Shown: positions 1 through 11,739 of the stretch, in pieces
Layout of the letters: each line of letters begins with the position of its first letter
Numbering within the stretch: position 1 is the stretch's first letter
Position numbers and translations under genes: made by a program
Assembly (NCBI GenBank): GCA_029747015.1
Contig: JAKOGI010000182.1
Location: 273,001-337,000, forward strand
Direction: 5' to 3'
Length of the DNA: 64,000 nucleotides
Origin: Carnegiea gigantea
Taxonomy: Eukaryota > Streptophyta > Magnoliopsida > Caryophyllales > Cactaceae
The notes under the pieces: generated by a model
Told to the model about the DNA's origin: nothing
The model's input: only the letters and a program-made list of their open reading frames with translations
The model's database searches: none

Positions 1-603
1 CAAAATAACAACACACTACTTATACGGTATCTAAATGTATAGAACAGAAACTGTCATGTTATTTGTATTAAGATAATTAAAAGGGAAAAGAAAACTTTGA
101 GAAAATGAGGATGAATTGGCGTGCCAAAAGTCCACCTCTTTCATATTTGGACAAGCCCATTATAAAAGACCATTACATAAGCTTATATGATAGCCCACCG
201 GATATCTTAACATGACTTATGAGAATATGTAGAGATTAAGATGATAAAAAAATAGAGACTCGTTTCTAATTATTAGGGTATTTTTTGCTATTAGCATTTC
301 AATAACAAAAATTATAATTACAACATTGGTTCTTCCTTAACCCCCTTCAAAGCAGACCTAATAGCTGGCAAACTCAACTTTAAAATATATATAATATTAA
401 TAATCCTAAATAGCTCTATTTTAGTGGGCACTTTGGTTAAAAAAAAAAAAATAGAATTGAAAATTATTGAGGAAAAAGGTGGCTTGGAGATGGAGGGAAG
501 ACTGATATTTTTTCCCGCCATCTCAAAACCCGAAGGAGACTCGTCTCGTCTTCTCTTTCTTTCTCTCTGTAAGTGTTTCTCGTTGAGAGTGAATGCAACT
601 CTA
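1..603. other. Upstream intergenic region and leader of the FYR/WD40 gene
   Basis: AT-rich sequence without a convincing gene. From about 540 it becomes pyrimidine-rich (CTCGTC, TTTCTTTCTCTCT), as expected of a plant 5' leader. An in-frame upstream ATG lies at 490-492, 38 codons before the chosen start with no stop between. If the transcript starts further upstream, an N-terminally extended protein is possible. Confidence 0.5.
511..518 (+). promoter_or_regulatory. E2F-like site TTTCCCGC
   Basis: The octamer TTTCCCGC matches the E2F consensus TTTSSCGC exactly and lies 86 bp upstream of the chosen start codon, next to the pyrimidine-rich leader. E2F sites near the transcription start are known in plant genes tied to S phase and chromatin. 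That this site acts on the FYR-domain gene is inference. Confidence 0.35.
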
Positions 604-3600
604 ATGGCGAAATCGGATGAAGAATCGAAGTCAGACGGTCTGGAGATCCTCTCAGTTGGAACTCTCTACACTGGACCTTGGGACAAAAAGTACTGGAGCT
701 CATCTAGGGTTTGTCCTCCTTTTCTTCCTCTTTCTCCTTCATTTTCAAAATCAATTCTCTGGAATAGTGGTAAAATCTTTCCGAATTCATACGAAATGAC
801 AGCTCTATCGATTTCGAGTTCCTAGTATTGATTTGATCTGTCTTGGTGCTTCTTCGTTTTGACTGTCGAGTTCCAATCACGACCTATTTTGCACTCGGAA
901 GAACATCTGGACTAGAATTGAAATCAGTTCACTGAATTAGTATTGATTCGGTTTGGTGCCTGTTCACTTGGACTGTCAAATTCCTAGTACGACTTGGATT
1001 TTTTTGACTGATTTAGGTTTAAAGTCTTGGATCGAGTAGTTCATCTGGATTTGATTTTTAACTTTTAAACTTGACCTTTTGTGGTTGTTCTGGATATTTC
1101 ATTTTCATTGTCGAAGACGTGCTATGCTATTGGATGGTCGTCATGTGATGCATTTTTATGGAGTTTCAAAATGGCTGTTTGGGTATATTGTTAGAATAGC
1201 GAGGATCACAGTTACAGTAGCGTTAGGAGGAGTGTGTCATTCCAAAATGGCTAAACGATCACTCACTCCGTGTTGGAGCTCTGCAGCTTTGGCTTAAGGA
1301 GTAGCTGGCGGGTGAAAATTGTCTCATCCTTTCAACTAATTACATTACATTGACTAGGGACACTAATCTTCTCAATAGATTCAGCATAATTTCTGCTGCG
1401 AGAAAGTGTAAGAATGTCTAGACTTCCCATGGAACCACCATAGGCAGAAGGCTGCATGGATGGTATCATTTGTAAGTCTAGACATTATAATGTAATGACC
1501 TTATGGCAATAGATTTCATGTACTTGCTGCACTAGGATGTGGTGGCCTAAGTATACATGATAATGGTTGTAGTAGCAAGTGGCACGCCCATGGAACCACC
1601 AAAAAGAGAAGTTTCCTTGGTGAGCTCCCATAGATGACAACGGGGTCACTGGTCACACACTGTTTACACTTCTATAATGGCTTCTCTCTAAACTGTATTT
1701 TCTAAGCGGCAACGATGAGGGGCAAGGGGAGGTTTTCAAGGTTGGCTATATTTTCATTTCGCTGTATTTTGTTGTGAAATGGAGAGTCTAGATTGGCAGA
1801 ATTATGAAAACAATAAGTATGTCTATGGATTTTAATCTTGTTCTGGTGTCAAATACTTATAATGGTGACTATTGATTATGTACCACTCCAAGTCTCCAAC
1901 CCTATATGCTTTTCAGGGGAAGGATCGCTATCCTTATCCAGTTGGCTATCAAGCTCTTCGAACACACAAGGGACTCACCTACAGAATGGAAATTTATGAA
2001 GGCCCAAAAGGGCCAATGTTCCAGGTTTATCTGCAAGCTTCTCTCTGTTTCATTTATTGACAAGTTTAAAGCCGGATTTTTTAGAATTTGATATGCTTTT
2101 TCGTAGATTAGTTCTAATAACATACTTTTTTGTAGATTACCTCCAATAACAAACAATCCGGTTCTGGAGATACTCCAGACAGAGCATGGGAAAATTTTCA
2201 GAAGAAGTATTGTTCTCGTGTTAAGCTTTGGCATGGCAAGAGATTTTCTGGCAAAGTTGATGGTGTGGAGGTAGACATCTCATTCTCTGCTGCAACCTTT
2301 TACTGTTAAATGTCTCATGAGCTTCTCCTAACGGAAGGAGCCAGCTACACAAACCATGGTGGACTATAGTATTAGTGGTGATACGCCCCCCCCCCCCCCG
2401 GCGAGACCATGCTGCATCTGTCTTACTCAGTTGGTCATATCTGCATCTGTCTTCAGTGTAAATTTCTCACTAATCTGCTTGGCCTGGGAGCTGGACGTTT
2501 TAATGTATAAAATTTTTCTGTGTTTCCAACTACTTTGTTTCAGCACCACTGCAGATCCTCCCACACGTCACTGCATTTAGAAGGTTTACAGCCAAAAGAT
2601 GCAAGACCTCATTTATGTCTAAACTCTAAATTCAACTATGACCTGCATATATTCATAGCATTCTGTTTCTTCGTGCTTTCTGATTCCCATATGCTTGTAT
2701 TTGATTAATATCATGATGAATTATATCCAGCGAACATTCTATTTCTTTCATTTAGGCTTGTTTTAAATGGCAGAGCTACAAGAAAGTGTCGACTAAGCTA
2801 ACCACCTTGTCGAAGCAGTAGTGATTTGTGACAACTCTCTGGCATGTCATTCTCTTTGTGTCGCTGGCAAGAGCATCGCCTGCGTTATCGACCTGTTCCT
2901 CTACTCACCTTAGATGATAACAGCAAACTCATTGACCTCGGGGTTCAGTTTTAGATATAGGCTTCCCATTGCCATGCTTTGGGTTTTTCAGTAGTTTGGA
3001 AAGATGTATTTTCTTATATCCACTCTTTTGACGGCTGAAAAAGTTACTTTCTGATCATTTTTCCAGTTTAGACTATAATGTACAGCACATACCTCAGAAA
3101 AACAGTTCTCTTCTTCCTTTTTCTGTGGAGCAGCAAAGAATCAAAAGGCTTTTAGTTTAGATTCCATAAAATACAGCCTTCCTATGACCAGAGCTAAGGC
3201 TTACTAAGAAAGTACTCCCCTCCCCCAAAAACCAAAAAGGAAAAAACCTTGCTAGACTGGACTGAAGGTACGGATTTGGAAAGATATTTTTCTACTGCAC
3301 TGAACATCCTTATCTGATATGTTCCATGAATGTTAGCTAACTAAAAATTAATGTTGAGCTTGCCAAAAGTGAAGAATGTTTTCAAGTCAAGACATTCTTT
3401 GTTTTGATGTTGACAGATTCAGATTATACCTTACGCATTCTCAGAGCTTGTTAAGCATGACTGTTAAAGACACAGGTGTACACAGTCATGTGTTATCGTG
3501 TTCCTCTCAATGATTCTATGTTTCTAAACAAGCCAAATGATCATTGACTGGTGAATTGCAGTTTTTCGGATTAAAAAATGCATTGGTTCAAAGGTTACTG

Positions 3601-6600
3601 CGGGAACTGGTGGCCACTGTAAATGGCGCCTCTGAGCAGAGTTCATTATGTAATGACTTCAATGAAGCTTCAGCAAACGATCCTGATACAGTGTACACCA
3701 TGACAGATAAATGTCCTGATTTGATGCGATATCTTGATGAAAACAGAGTCACTGGTAAAAGAAGCAGACCTTGCAGAGGCATAGAAATGAGGTCAGCTTG
3801 TAAAGACAGCATAGGGAAATACCTAGCTCAACAAAAAGACAATGCTGGGAAGGTTCTTTGCTCCACATCATGCAAGATTAATGATGAACTCATGGCTTCC
3901 TGTGCTTCTGGAGAAAAGGACATTAGTCATGCCAGTGGAGCTTTGCCAGTATCACTGGAGATGGAATGTGTGAAAAATGTTTCCAAAGCAGAACCTTGTT
4001 CGGCAGAACTGCAGAGGAAACTTCCTTTTGCAGGGACATGTACATCAGCTTCTTTAGTCAATTTGAACATTCCTCAAGAAGAAAAACCTGTAAGCACAAT
4101 ATGTTCAAACTCATTTACTGTTATGGAAGTTCACAATTGCTTAAAGAGGTCAAGATCCTGCTGATTATGTTGTCTATTGCTTGTCCATCTAAAGAGGCCG
4201 GTCCTGCTACTTGTGCTGTTTTTGAGATAAGCATAAGACACTTAATGTTTCACAGCTTGATAGGCAATGCATAGAAGTTCAAGGACATCGTTGTCCAGCA
4301 ACAACTGAGGACAAAGATGAAAAGGCTCAAATTTTAATGGGCTCTCTAGATCCAAAGACTCCAGTTCTGAATGATTCCCAGGCTCATTGTGGAGATCTTT
4401 GTGCTCCTGATACCATGGATACTCAGCAAGGTACAGATATTATGTTAGACTTGTATGCTGAGCAACTAGTTACCTCGGATACCAAAACCTGAGGCTCAAA
4501 TCAAGTCTTAATAAGTGGGATTGGTTATGTTAATTATCCACCATCAAAATAGGATATATGCTTTAGTAGATTAAGCATTTTCTGGCTACCTAATGCAATC
4601 TGTCCTCAAGTTTAAATGACGACTCTAGGAAAAGCTGCACAGACAAGCTTGTTAGTAAATGTTACTTTACTCAATCTCTTGGTAACACAGTTGTCTTCTA
4701 CGCAGAAATTTCTTCTTGTTCAGATCCAGGCAATTACAAGCAAGAAAATTCCACAGAAGGAAATGAGCCAGCAGCAGCTGCTGCTGTGATCATGTCTGAG
4801 GAGCCAATTACTGCATCAGCTTCAGAAGAAGGAAACTCTTATTTAAATGGCAATTCTGAAAGAAGCGATTTCGATTCAGTTGGAGAAGATATAACTAAGT
4901 CAATGATGACAGTGCTGCTTCCACAAGCAGTTCCTCTTCTTATATATTCATCACGGAAGAAACGGAGAAGAACCAAGCCCTCAAAAGGCTCTCCCTGCGG
5001 AAAGAAACAGGGAAATGAATTAAAAGGAACTGTTCCTTCTGTTGATGTGATACCTCCTGGTACTGTACCATTTAAGCTTGTTTGACAGTCTGATTAATGT
5101 CCCACTTCTGGTATCAGGCATTAGAAATACTTTTACCTCATCGGGCATGTAATTAGTATATTTCTTTTTCTGGTTAAGTCATGATATCTTTGTTAATGTT
5201 GCAGTTGAAGCACTTGCTGACTCTGGCTACGAAAGGCCGGCCAATCCTCACGTTTCTGGTGTTTGTATTGACGCAGCTGTTCCATTGCTGGGAAACATCA
5301 GATATGTTGTCCCAGACAGTCTGGATGACCAACTTGAAGATCATGTAGCCAACCAAGTACTATCTTCTACTGACAATGCTGAAGCAGTTACAAGCGATTC
5401 TCAAAAAGGGAAGCATGAACCTGGTAGAGAAGTATCATCTTTTGCATTAAATGCGAATGAGAAATTCTGTTGTAATCAGACCAATGAGGTCAAAGAGATC
5501 TTTTGTGAAGAACCAGAAGCACTTCATCCTTCCATAAGTTGTGCTTCTTCCATCACGGTAAACCTTGTTACCCCTTCAAAAGACGAATGCTTCGCTGCAG
5601 ATGATGGTTTTAAACCCCTTGGCATTTGCTCTGAGAGGACGCAACTTGAGGATGCACCCACTTGCGAAGGTAATTATCCCCCCGCGCCCCCCATCCCTAT
5701 TGAAAATTTTTGTAGCTGTTTAAAGTTACAGCACAATGTCCCCCCCCCCCTTTGTCAGTTCAAGTTTCAAAATTTTGATTCCTTTCTATAGGAATTCATA
5801 TTGAGGAAAGACAAGTGAGATGGTGTACTCTACTATTGGTTGATATGAAATTTCAAAGATCTGTGAATTTTAAGTGGTTTCTATTTGTTTTGACAGTAAG
5901 TGATTTGATTGATGATTTTACAGGCCCTAGATGCATTCCTTTATCTGTAAAGCGACATTCTATACCCTACAATGCACCCCAAGATCCAAGCTTAGTAGCG
6001 CCTGGGATGGGAAAACATAGTGGCCCACTCTTAGAGAGCATCATTTGCAGGAATGCTGGGGACACTGGTCTCTCTGAAACATTTCATGCAGTTGGAAATA
6101 TGGTTGCACCTGATTCTATCCAATTTACCTCAATGGATGATGGTGATAGGGGTGAAACTTCATTTGGTGTTGAAGGCAGGCTTGGAGGACAAATGCCTCT
6201 TCTGCTGACTGAGGATAATCACGAGGCTCTGGCTCCAGATAGTGGTTGCCATGTGTTAAATGATCAGCCATTGAGTAGTACCTTTGACACAAATGCTACA
6301 GAATTTATTGGTGGCAACTTAGATGTGAGAAACTCAGAAGTCTTTGTTGACCCAGGCACAACCGGAAAGCAACATTGTGGGTCTGTGGATCATTCTATAG
6401 ATCACGCGGGGGGTTCATCTGCAAATTGTGTGTCCCATGTCAGCGAATGTCAAGATGATATTCGCAAAAATGCTGTGCAGGAACAAGACCACAATGATAA
6501 GATAGATAGAGCTTGGAAGCTTATTGGTTATTATTCTCACCCAGTGCAAATTTCATCTGTAATTCTAACCAGAAATGCCCATGACATCTATGTATGTGTT

Positions 6601-9600
6601 TCATGTGGTCTTCCGGAAGAAAGAAAAAGGGATTTGTTCCTGTACAAGATAGATGCTAAAAAACCTAGTCCAGGGAGCCCTTACCTGGTTGCTCATACAT
6701 CGATGTACTTGCCTATCTTGAAAGATGAATTTGGTAGAGAGGTAGGTATTCAAACATGTATGAGCAATCAATTTCTTTCTGCTTTTTCTGTGAGTAAGCA
6801 AGCTGTTTTTCTGTACTTTTGGTCTTCATCATTAGGTTGCAGTCGACAAAACTGGATTGCAGTTTACTCCAGATGCCACAGGCCTTGTTATTGCAGATTC
6901 CATCAGGACACCTTATTGCAGGTAGAAATCTGTTGTCAGGTTATTTTCTCCCTTTACTTCCTTTCAAGGAATCATGAATTGATTACCAAATTAATTTCTC
7001 AAGCCAATTTTGCCAGGGAGAAGGATATACATTGTTTGTGCCCACAGTGTGAATCTTGCTGCTTTGAGGAGAATGCTATAAAGATTGTACAAATGAAGCT
7101 TGGCTATGTTTCAGTCGTATTGAAACTAAAAACTATTCACCCTCTTCACTGCATTTTAGTTGGTGAACCTGAACACATGATTGCTTTAGATGAGAGTGGA
7201 ATAATCTACATTTGGGTTATGAATCCAACCTGGAGGTGAACTCCTGTTCTTGTCCTTTTCTGATGAATTATTGTTTTATGTGTTTTCTAACGCTAGAGAA
7301 CCCCCTTCCCCTTCCCCAAAAAGGGTCCTACTTAATTTTCTGGATGTCAGTTGTAAAATTACATGGTAAATTGTCAGATACTTGACGCTAAGATGCCTGT
7401 GGTCTACCAAAGGGTTTGCTGATTTGTCTTCTATAAGATGGATTTCATGGCCAACTGTCTCGGCTACAAAACGTACTAGATGTAGTGGTTATGGTACAGA
7501 TTAGCCAAATGAGAGAATATATGGATGTGACAGGCTTAAATAAACCTCAGTTGAAAGGTATAGCTTCTTCAGTGGAAAATAACATTCGTAGTGGGTCTGT
7601 TGCAACATCTCAGAATGGTTATCACGCTTCTACATTGTGCAGCGTCCCCCCCCCCTCCTTCCCGTGGTGCTTCTTTCTTTTTTTTTTTAAAGAAATTTGT
7701 TTTTTTTTGGGGGGGGGGGATCTTTTAAGAGGGAGGGCAGTATAATGACAGAGTTGAATGATTGAACGTTAGGAATGGACGCTGATGACTGCAACATTTC
7801 CCAAGCTCAACATGTTGCATACTTTCATGGTTAGTCAGACATGGTTCCTGCAGATCTTAAATTTTAGGCTATTTATTCAACCTCAGCCCACTTCATGCTC
7901 ACTTAGTTGATTTATTTTTTGCAGTCTGACAGTGTTAGGTGCTAGTTTGAGGTTAAGTCTTCTACTTATCCTCTGTCCTCACCTTTCTAGTTCCTTTTGG
8001 GGCTTCCTAGCCACTGGTCTTAAACGGCCAATTACGTAGAGACTCGAGAACATCGAAATCCCAAAGATTTTAAGCAGGCAATAGCAAGGATCCTTTAGTA
8101 ATCGAATTTGCTTGAGCCTCATGGAAAGTACGGTTTAACTTAGGACAAATCGGTAGTTCTTTTTAATTGTTGAGTTTGGTTGTTTTGTTAAAGGGCGATG
8201 TATTATTAGGCTTAAACTCAAACCACTTGGTTACTGCACCGTTGAGGCTTTAGATAGTGCTCATGCCTTCAATTTTAGCTGATGCCACTGCATGCGTTCC
8301 TTCTAACTATATAGAAACAAAGCCTTCGTGAATAGTCTACTCATTTGCCATCTGCCAAACAACCTTCATGGCAACTTCATGAATCAATCTTCATGTAAAC
8401 CAATTACTGTAAGAAGATTTGTATTTGAATTATCAACTGTGCTCAGCAGAATGGCATTATTTCCCTGTTTATCCTGAGTAGTGAGGAAACAGAAAAGAAG
8501 AGATCTATTTCCTTTTGTTTTGATGACTTTTGAATATATATATTATGCAAAGAACACAATGTAGTTCAATGTTTCAACATCTTTCATGAGATCCAAAAAC
8601 CTGTCATAAATGGCTCAAAGGCATTTTCTATTTTTCTTTTTTTCAAAATTATATGGCCTGTCCTATTGTGAAGTAATGAACAAATAACTTTTAAATCACT
8701 TACAGGGTACAATTGGAGGAATATGTTATACCAAGCTATGAATTCCTCCCTTCTCGCATTGTAGAGTTGAAGAAAATACCTAGATCAGCTTCTATGGTGG
8801 TTGGGCATAATGGTTATGGTGAATTTAGTCTCTGGTATGTATTCTTTTTTATCCTGTGATGAACGTTATCACATGTCATCTTCATGCATTTTCTTTTTCT
8901 TTTTCTTTTTCTTTTTTAGTTTTATGCAAGCTTTAAAAACAATATAAGAAGTTTGTTCTCCTAAACTCATCAATCTGTTTCTAAACTTTGCAAGGGATAT
9001 TATCAAACGCACCATTGTATCACGGTTTTCTGCTCCTGTGAATTCAGTTCTTCAATTTGTCCCTGTAAGTGTGTTCATTTGGAAAAAGAAAAGCCTGCAG
9101 TCCAATGACAAACCTGTCATGGAGGAATTTGTGAGGAAACTTATGGAAGCAACTATGTTATGGTTCTCAGGCCATAATGAAGAAAATATATTATGCCAAA
9201 TGGAAGGGAAGGATCTTGCTGTGTGGCTTTTTATCTCTAGTTCTTCAGATTCTCGTGTTCAGTCTTGCTCTAGGAGTTTCTATCAGGATCTCGATAGATG
9301 TTGGAAGCTTGGTCTGCTAATTAAAAATAGAATGATCTTGGGAACTGGTGTTCCTCCCAGGTGCTTTCATGTTTTTAATATTAATGGCTTCATGCTTTAC
9401 GTAGTATTTTCTGTTTTACTTTTGTATATTCTTAATTGAACTCCATTTCAGTTGCTGGCTTGCTGCAACAGTTTTACATTCCCATTTCAAACTATAAATT
9501 CTCTGTTCTGTTTACAGCACTACTGCAATTGGTACGGCTGCTGGCCATGGGATCATCGGTACTGACAGAGGACATGTGTACACTTGGGATTTGGCTACCG

Positions 9601-10883
9601 CGAGTAAACTCAGAACTTTGCATGACTTTGCAGGTAGGCTTGTACTTGGTGCGGTTCTCAAACGATTTTCAACGAATGTGGTGAACAGGAGTCTCTATGT
9701 GCTTTTATCTGTACACTTGTAGGCCAAGTTCAAAATTTCAAATATCAATCTGTTATGAACTTTGTTCTGTCAGCCAATGTCAGAGACAGATCTGGCATCA
9801 TTCCCTTTTATTTATGTCTTGTCCATTTCCACTGCTCATGTCCTCTTTCTGGACAGCTGAGAAAGTCACCTTTTGGCAATTTTTTCAGCTTGAATTATAC
9901 TAGATTCAAGGAAAATGCCTATTTAAACTGTCATCTGTTATTTTATTTTATATGTATATAATAGCTAGTCAATTGTTCTGAATCTAGGGTCCACCAGAAC
10001 CAGTCTCTTTGCAAGTCGGGTGGAGTTGCTACGAATGACCGTCTCACCCCTTGCCCAGGCTGTGCTGGGGTTATAGATCAGTGTTTGGATTTGGATTTTA
10101 TCCATTTCACTGGTGTCAGTACACTAAGAAGAGGATGGGCTTTATTGTGTCACGTGAGGAGGATAAATTAATACCTGCACACTGCCAGACAAGGCAGAGA
10201 GAACACCCCAGCAGATCTAGGGGTTGCAGAAACCAAACATGGGTTGTGATAGGGTATTATAGGGGTGCATCGACTCCCTGGTCTTATCTCTTTCCTCTGC
10301 TTGCAGCTCAAAAGTAGGTTTGGTTGGATGGAATAAAGTAACAGTTGAATGCATTATCTTGCTGAGGATAGACAGAGGAGCAGGAAAGGAGTGACTGAAG
10401 GGAGGGGGTGCATGATGGAGAAAAGGAAATGCCATTTTGTGACTGATAACAACCACTCTCGTTTAATGACAACAATGTTATTAAATGGTTCGATAGGCTA
10501 GATATAATCAGGAGTACAATGGCACAATGTTGAGTATGAGTGAACATGAATAGTGGGGAGTCCAACGGCAAAATATCTATTACACTGCGTTTTTTATAAA
10601 AAGGAATCAAGTGAGGCATCATTTAGGTTTACAGTGGCATATTCATGATAGTAATGTTCCATACATTGACGAATATATTCCTCAACTTAGACATACAACT
10701 ACTTGTGAATATATTATTCCACCTTTCCGTTTTTTCGTTCAGTGCTTTCCAATATGATTTACCTGTTTATTCTGTCCCTGTGCAGCAGGCGGTGGTGTCT
10801 CTCACATTGTTGCTGATGACTCAACGTCCTCTGCTGTAGCCATAGCTCAAGATGCTGAGCTGTTTGTTTATGTGCACCCTTGA
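604..10883 (+). CDS. FYRN/FYRC-domain protein with WD40-like C-terminus (14 exons)
   Basis: Exons joined by GT-AG introns with phases that fit: 604-708, 1917-2024, 2136-2270, 3562-4089, 4256-4430, 4706-5059, 5205-5669, 5924-6741, 6836-6921, 7017-7235, 8706-8834, 8995-9360, 9518-9633 and 10789-10883 (3,699 nt, 1,232 residues). Residues about 41-71 form an F/Y-rich N-terminal domain (YPVGYQALR, YRMEIYEGPKGPMF). Residues about 81-132 form the FYRC half (DRAWENFQKKY, FSGKVDGVEFFGLKN). The FYRN-FYRC pair is known from chromatin proteins such as trithorax-type methyltransferases and TBRG1. Residues 434-441 (RKKRRRTK) look like a nuclear-localisation signal. The middle, about 140-650, is low-complexity and polar. 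From about 800, blade-like strands ending in IYIW, FSLWD and VYTWDL suggest a degenerate beta-propeller, with a CLCPQCESCC cysteine cluster near 930. A nuclear, chromatin-associated role is inference. The start was chosen for its MAKSDEE context; a less likely in-frame ATG lies at 490. Exon edges were drawn by eye. Confidence 0.85.
10782..10790 (+). promoter_or_regulatory. Tandem NAGNAG splice acceptor before the last exon
   Basis: The final intron ends in GCAGCAG, so the last exon of the FYR/WD40 gene can begin at 10,786 or 10,789. Both choices keep the frame and differ by one residue (Ala-Gly-Gly or Gly-Gly before VSHIVADD). Tandem acceptors of this kind are a known source of single-residue isoforms in plants. 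Confidence 0.5.
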
Positions 10884-11668
10884 GGTCTTTTACAGGCTAT
10901 TGCTACATCATTCGAGATTCATATATGTGCTACAAATACCTCAAATTTTGTGTACGCCTTGAAATTGCGGGTCCTGAACATCATCAAAGCACCAACATGA
11001 TGCTTTTACTTCCATTTTATTGCCATACTGGGATATGGAATTCTACTTGTTGCAGATATGGTTGAACTTGTCGAAGCCAAAAGAAGCAGCGAAACTTGCA
11101 CCTTCAAAATTAATACAGAGAAGCCCCGGGTAATTTGATCTATGAAAGGAGAGAAAATTGAATGCGATGCAGTTTGCCAAAGTATCAGGGAGAACTTTTG
11201 CTGGATAAATTCTTGTCCATTACATGTATATATATTTGTATGGACATGTAAAGTTCTTTTCTGAACTTAGCACATAGACGTGTGGAATATGTCTCTTTAA
11301 TGATTTCTGCTTTATTGTATAAATGTTGGCGGATAAGTTTCAGCAGTTTTACTATTAATTTTGCAGAAATTTTCTCTAACCGTCTTGCGATCCACGGTGA
11401 ATTAAAATTAGATCATTTACGTAATCATTAAGGATCGGGAATGTAAAATTGCGACACTACTTTTGGTACCTGAGTATTCTGGTATAGTAAATGCACCTAT
11501 TCATGGTTTAAAATTGTATAAGATTCTAAGCTAAACAAAGTAATAAAGCTCCTAAATGGGATGCATCTATTCAACAATGAAACCTCTTAAATGGGATGCA
11601 TCTATTCTATGTGTACAAGTTGGGAATGGTGAGAACAATCACATAAGCCTTTTTTTTGGGCATATTGT
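10884..11668 (+). other. 3' untranslated and intergenic region after the FYR/WD40 gene
   Basis: Non-coding AT-rich sequence. TATAAA-like and AATAAA motifs (for example AATAAA at 11,542-11,547) could serve as polyadenylation signals for the upstream gene; which one is used cannot be told. No other gene is seen before the plastid-derived fragment begins. Confidence 0.4.
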
Positions 11669-11739
11669 AGTGATCCATTAACACCTTCCAATATGACTAC
11701 CTTGTTATGACTTCACTTCCATCGCTCGCCCTGCCTTTA
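11669..11739 (-). pseudogene. rrn16: Plastid rrn16 fragment in nuclear DNA, left half (3' end of 16S rRNA)
   Basis: Read on the + strand, the segments GTGATCC, CACCTTCCA, CTACCTTGTTA, GACTTCACT and GCCCTGCCTT follow in order the complement of the 3' end of plastid 16S rRNA. The rRNA sense is therefore the minus strand and this is its extreme 3' end. Nearly all differences I recall from a plastid copy are C-to-T or G-to-A (for example TTATGAC for TTACGAC). That is the decay expected of methylated plastid DNA in the nucleus. The copy is interrupted by the Harbinger element and resumes at 17,283. Confidence 0.7.

Noticed and set aside
1426..1601. 15-bp direct repeat CCCATGGAACCACCA at 1,426 and 1,587
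   Set aside because: Inside intron 1; too short and isolated to support an element or array.
7485..7745. Possible extra exon in intron 10 of the FYR/WD40 gene
   Set aside because: Exons 10 and 11 join in phase without it, it has no matching splice sites, and it runs into poly(C) and poly(G) tracts.
9961..10320. SINE-like stretch in intron 13 (on the minus strand GGGTGAGACGG and nearby words)
   Set aside because: A weak resemblance to TS/Au SINEs without a tRNA-like head, tail or target duplication.
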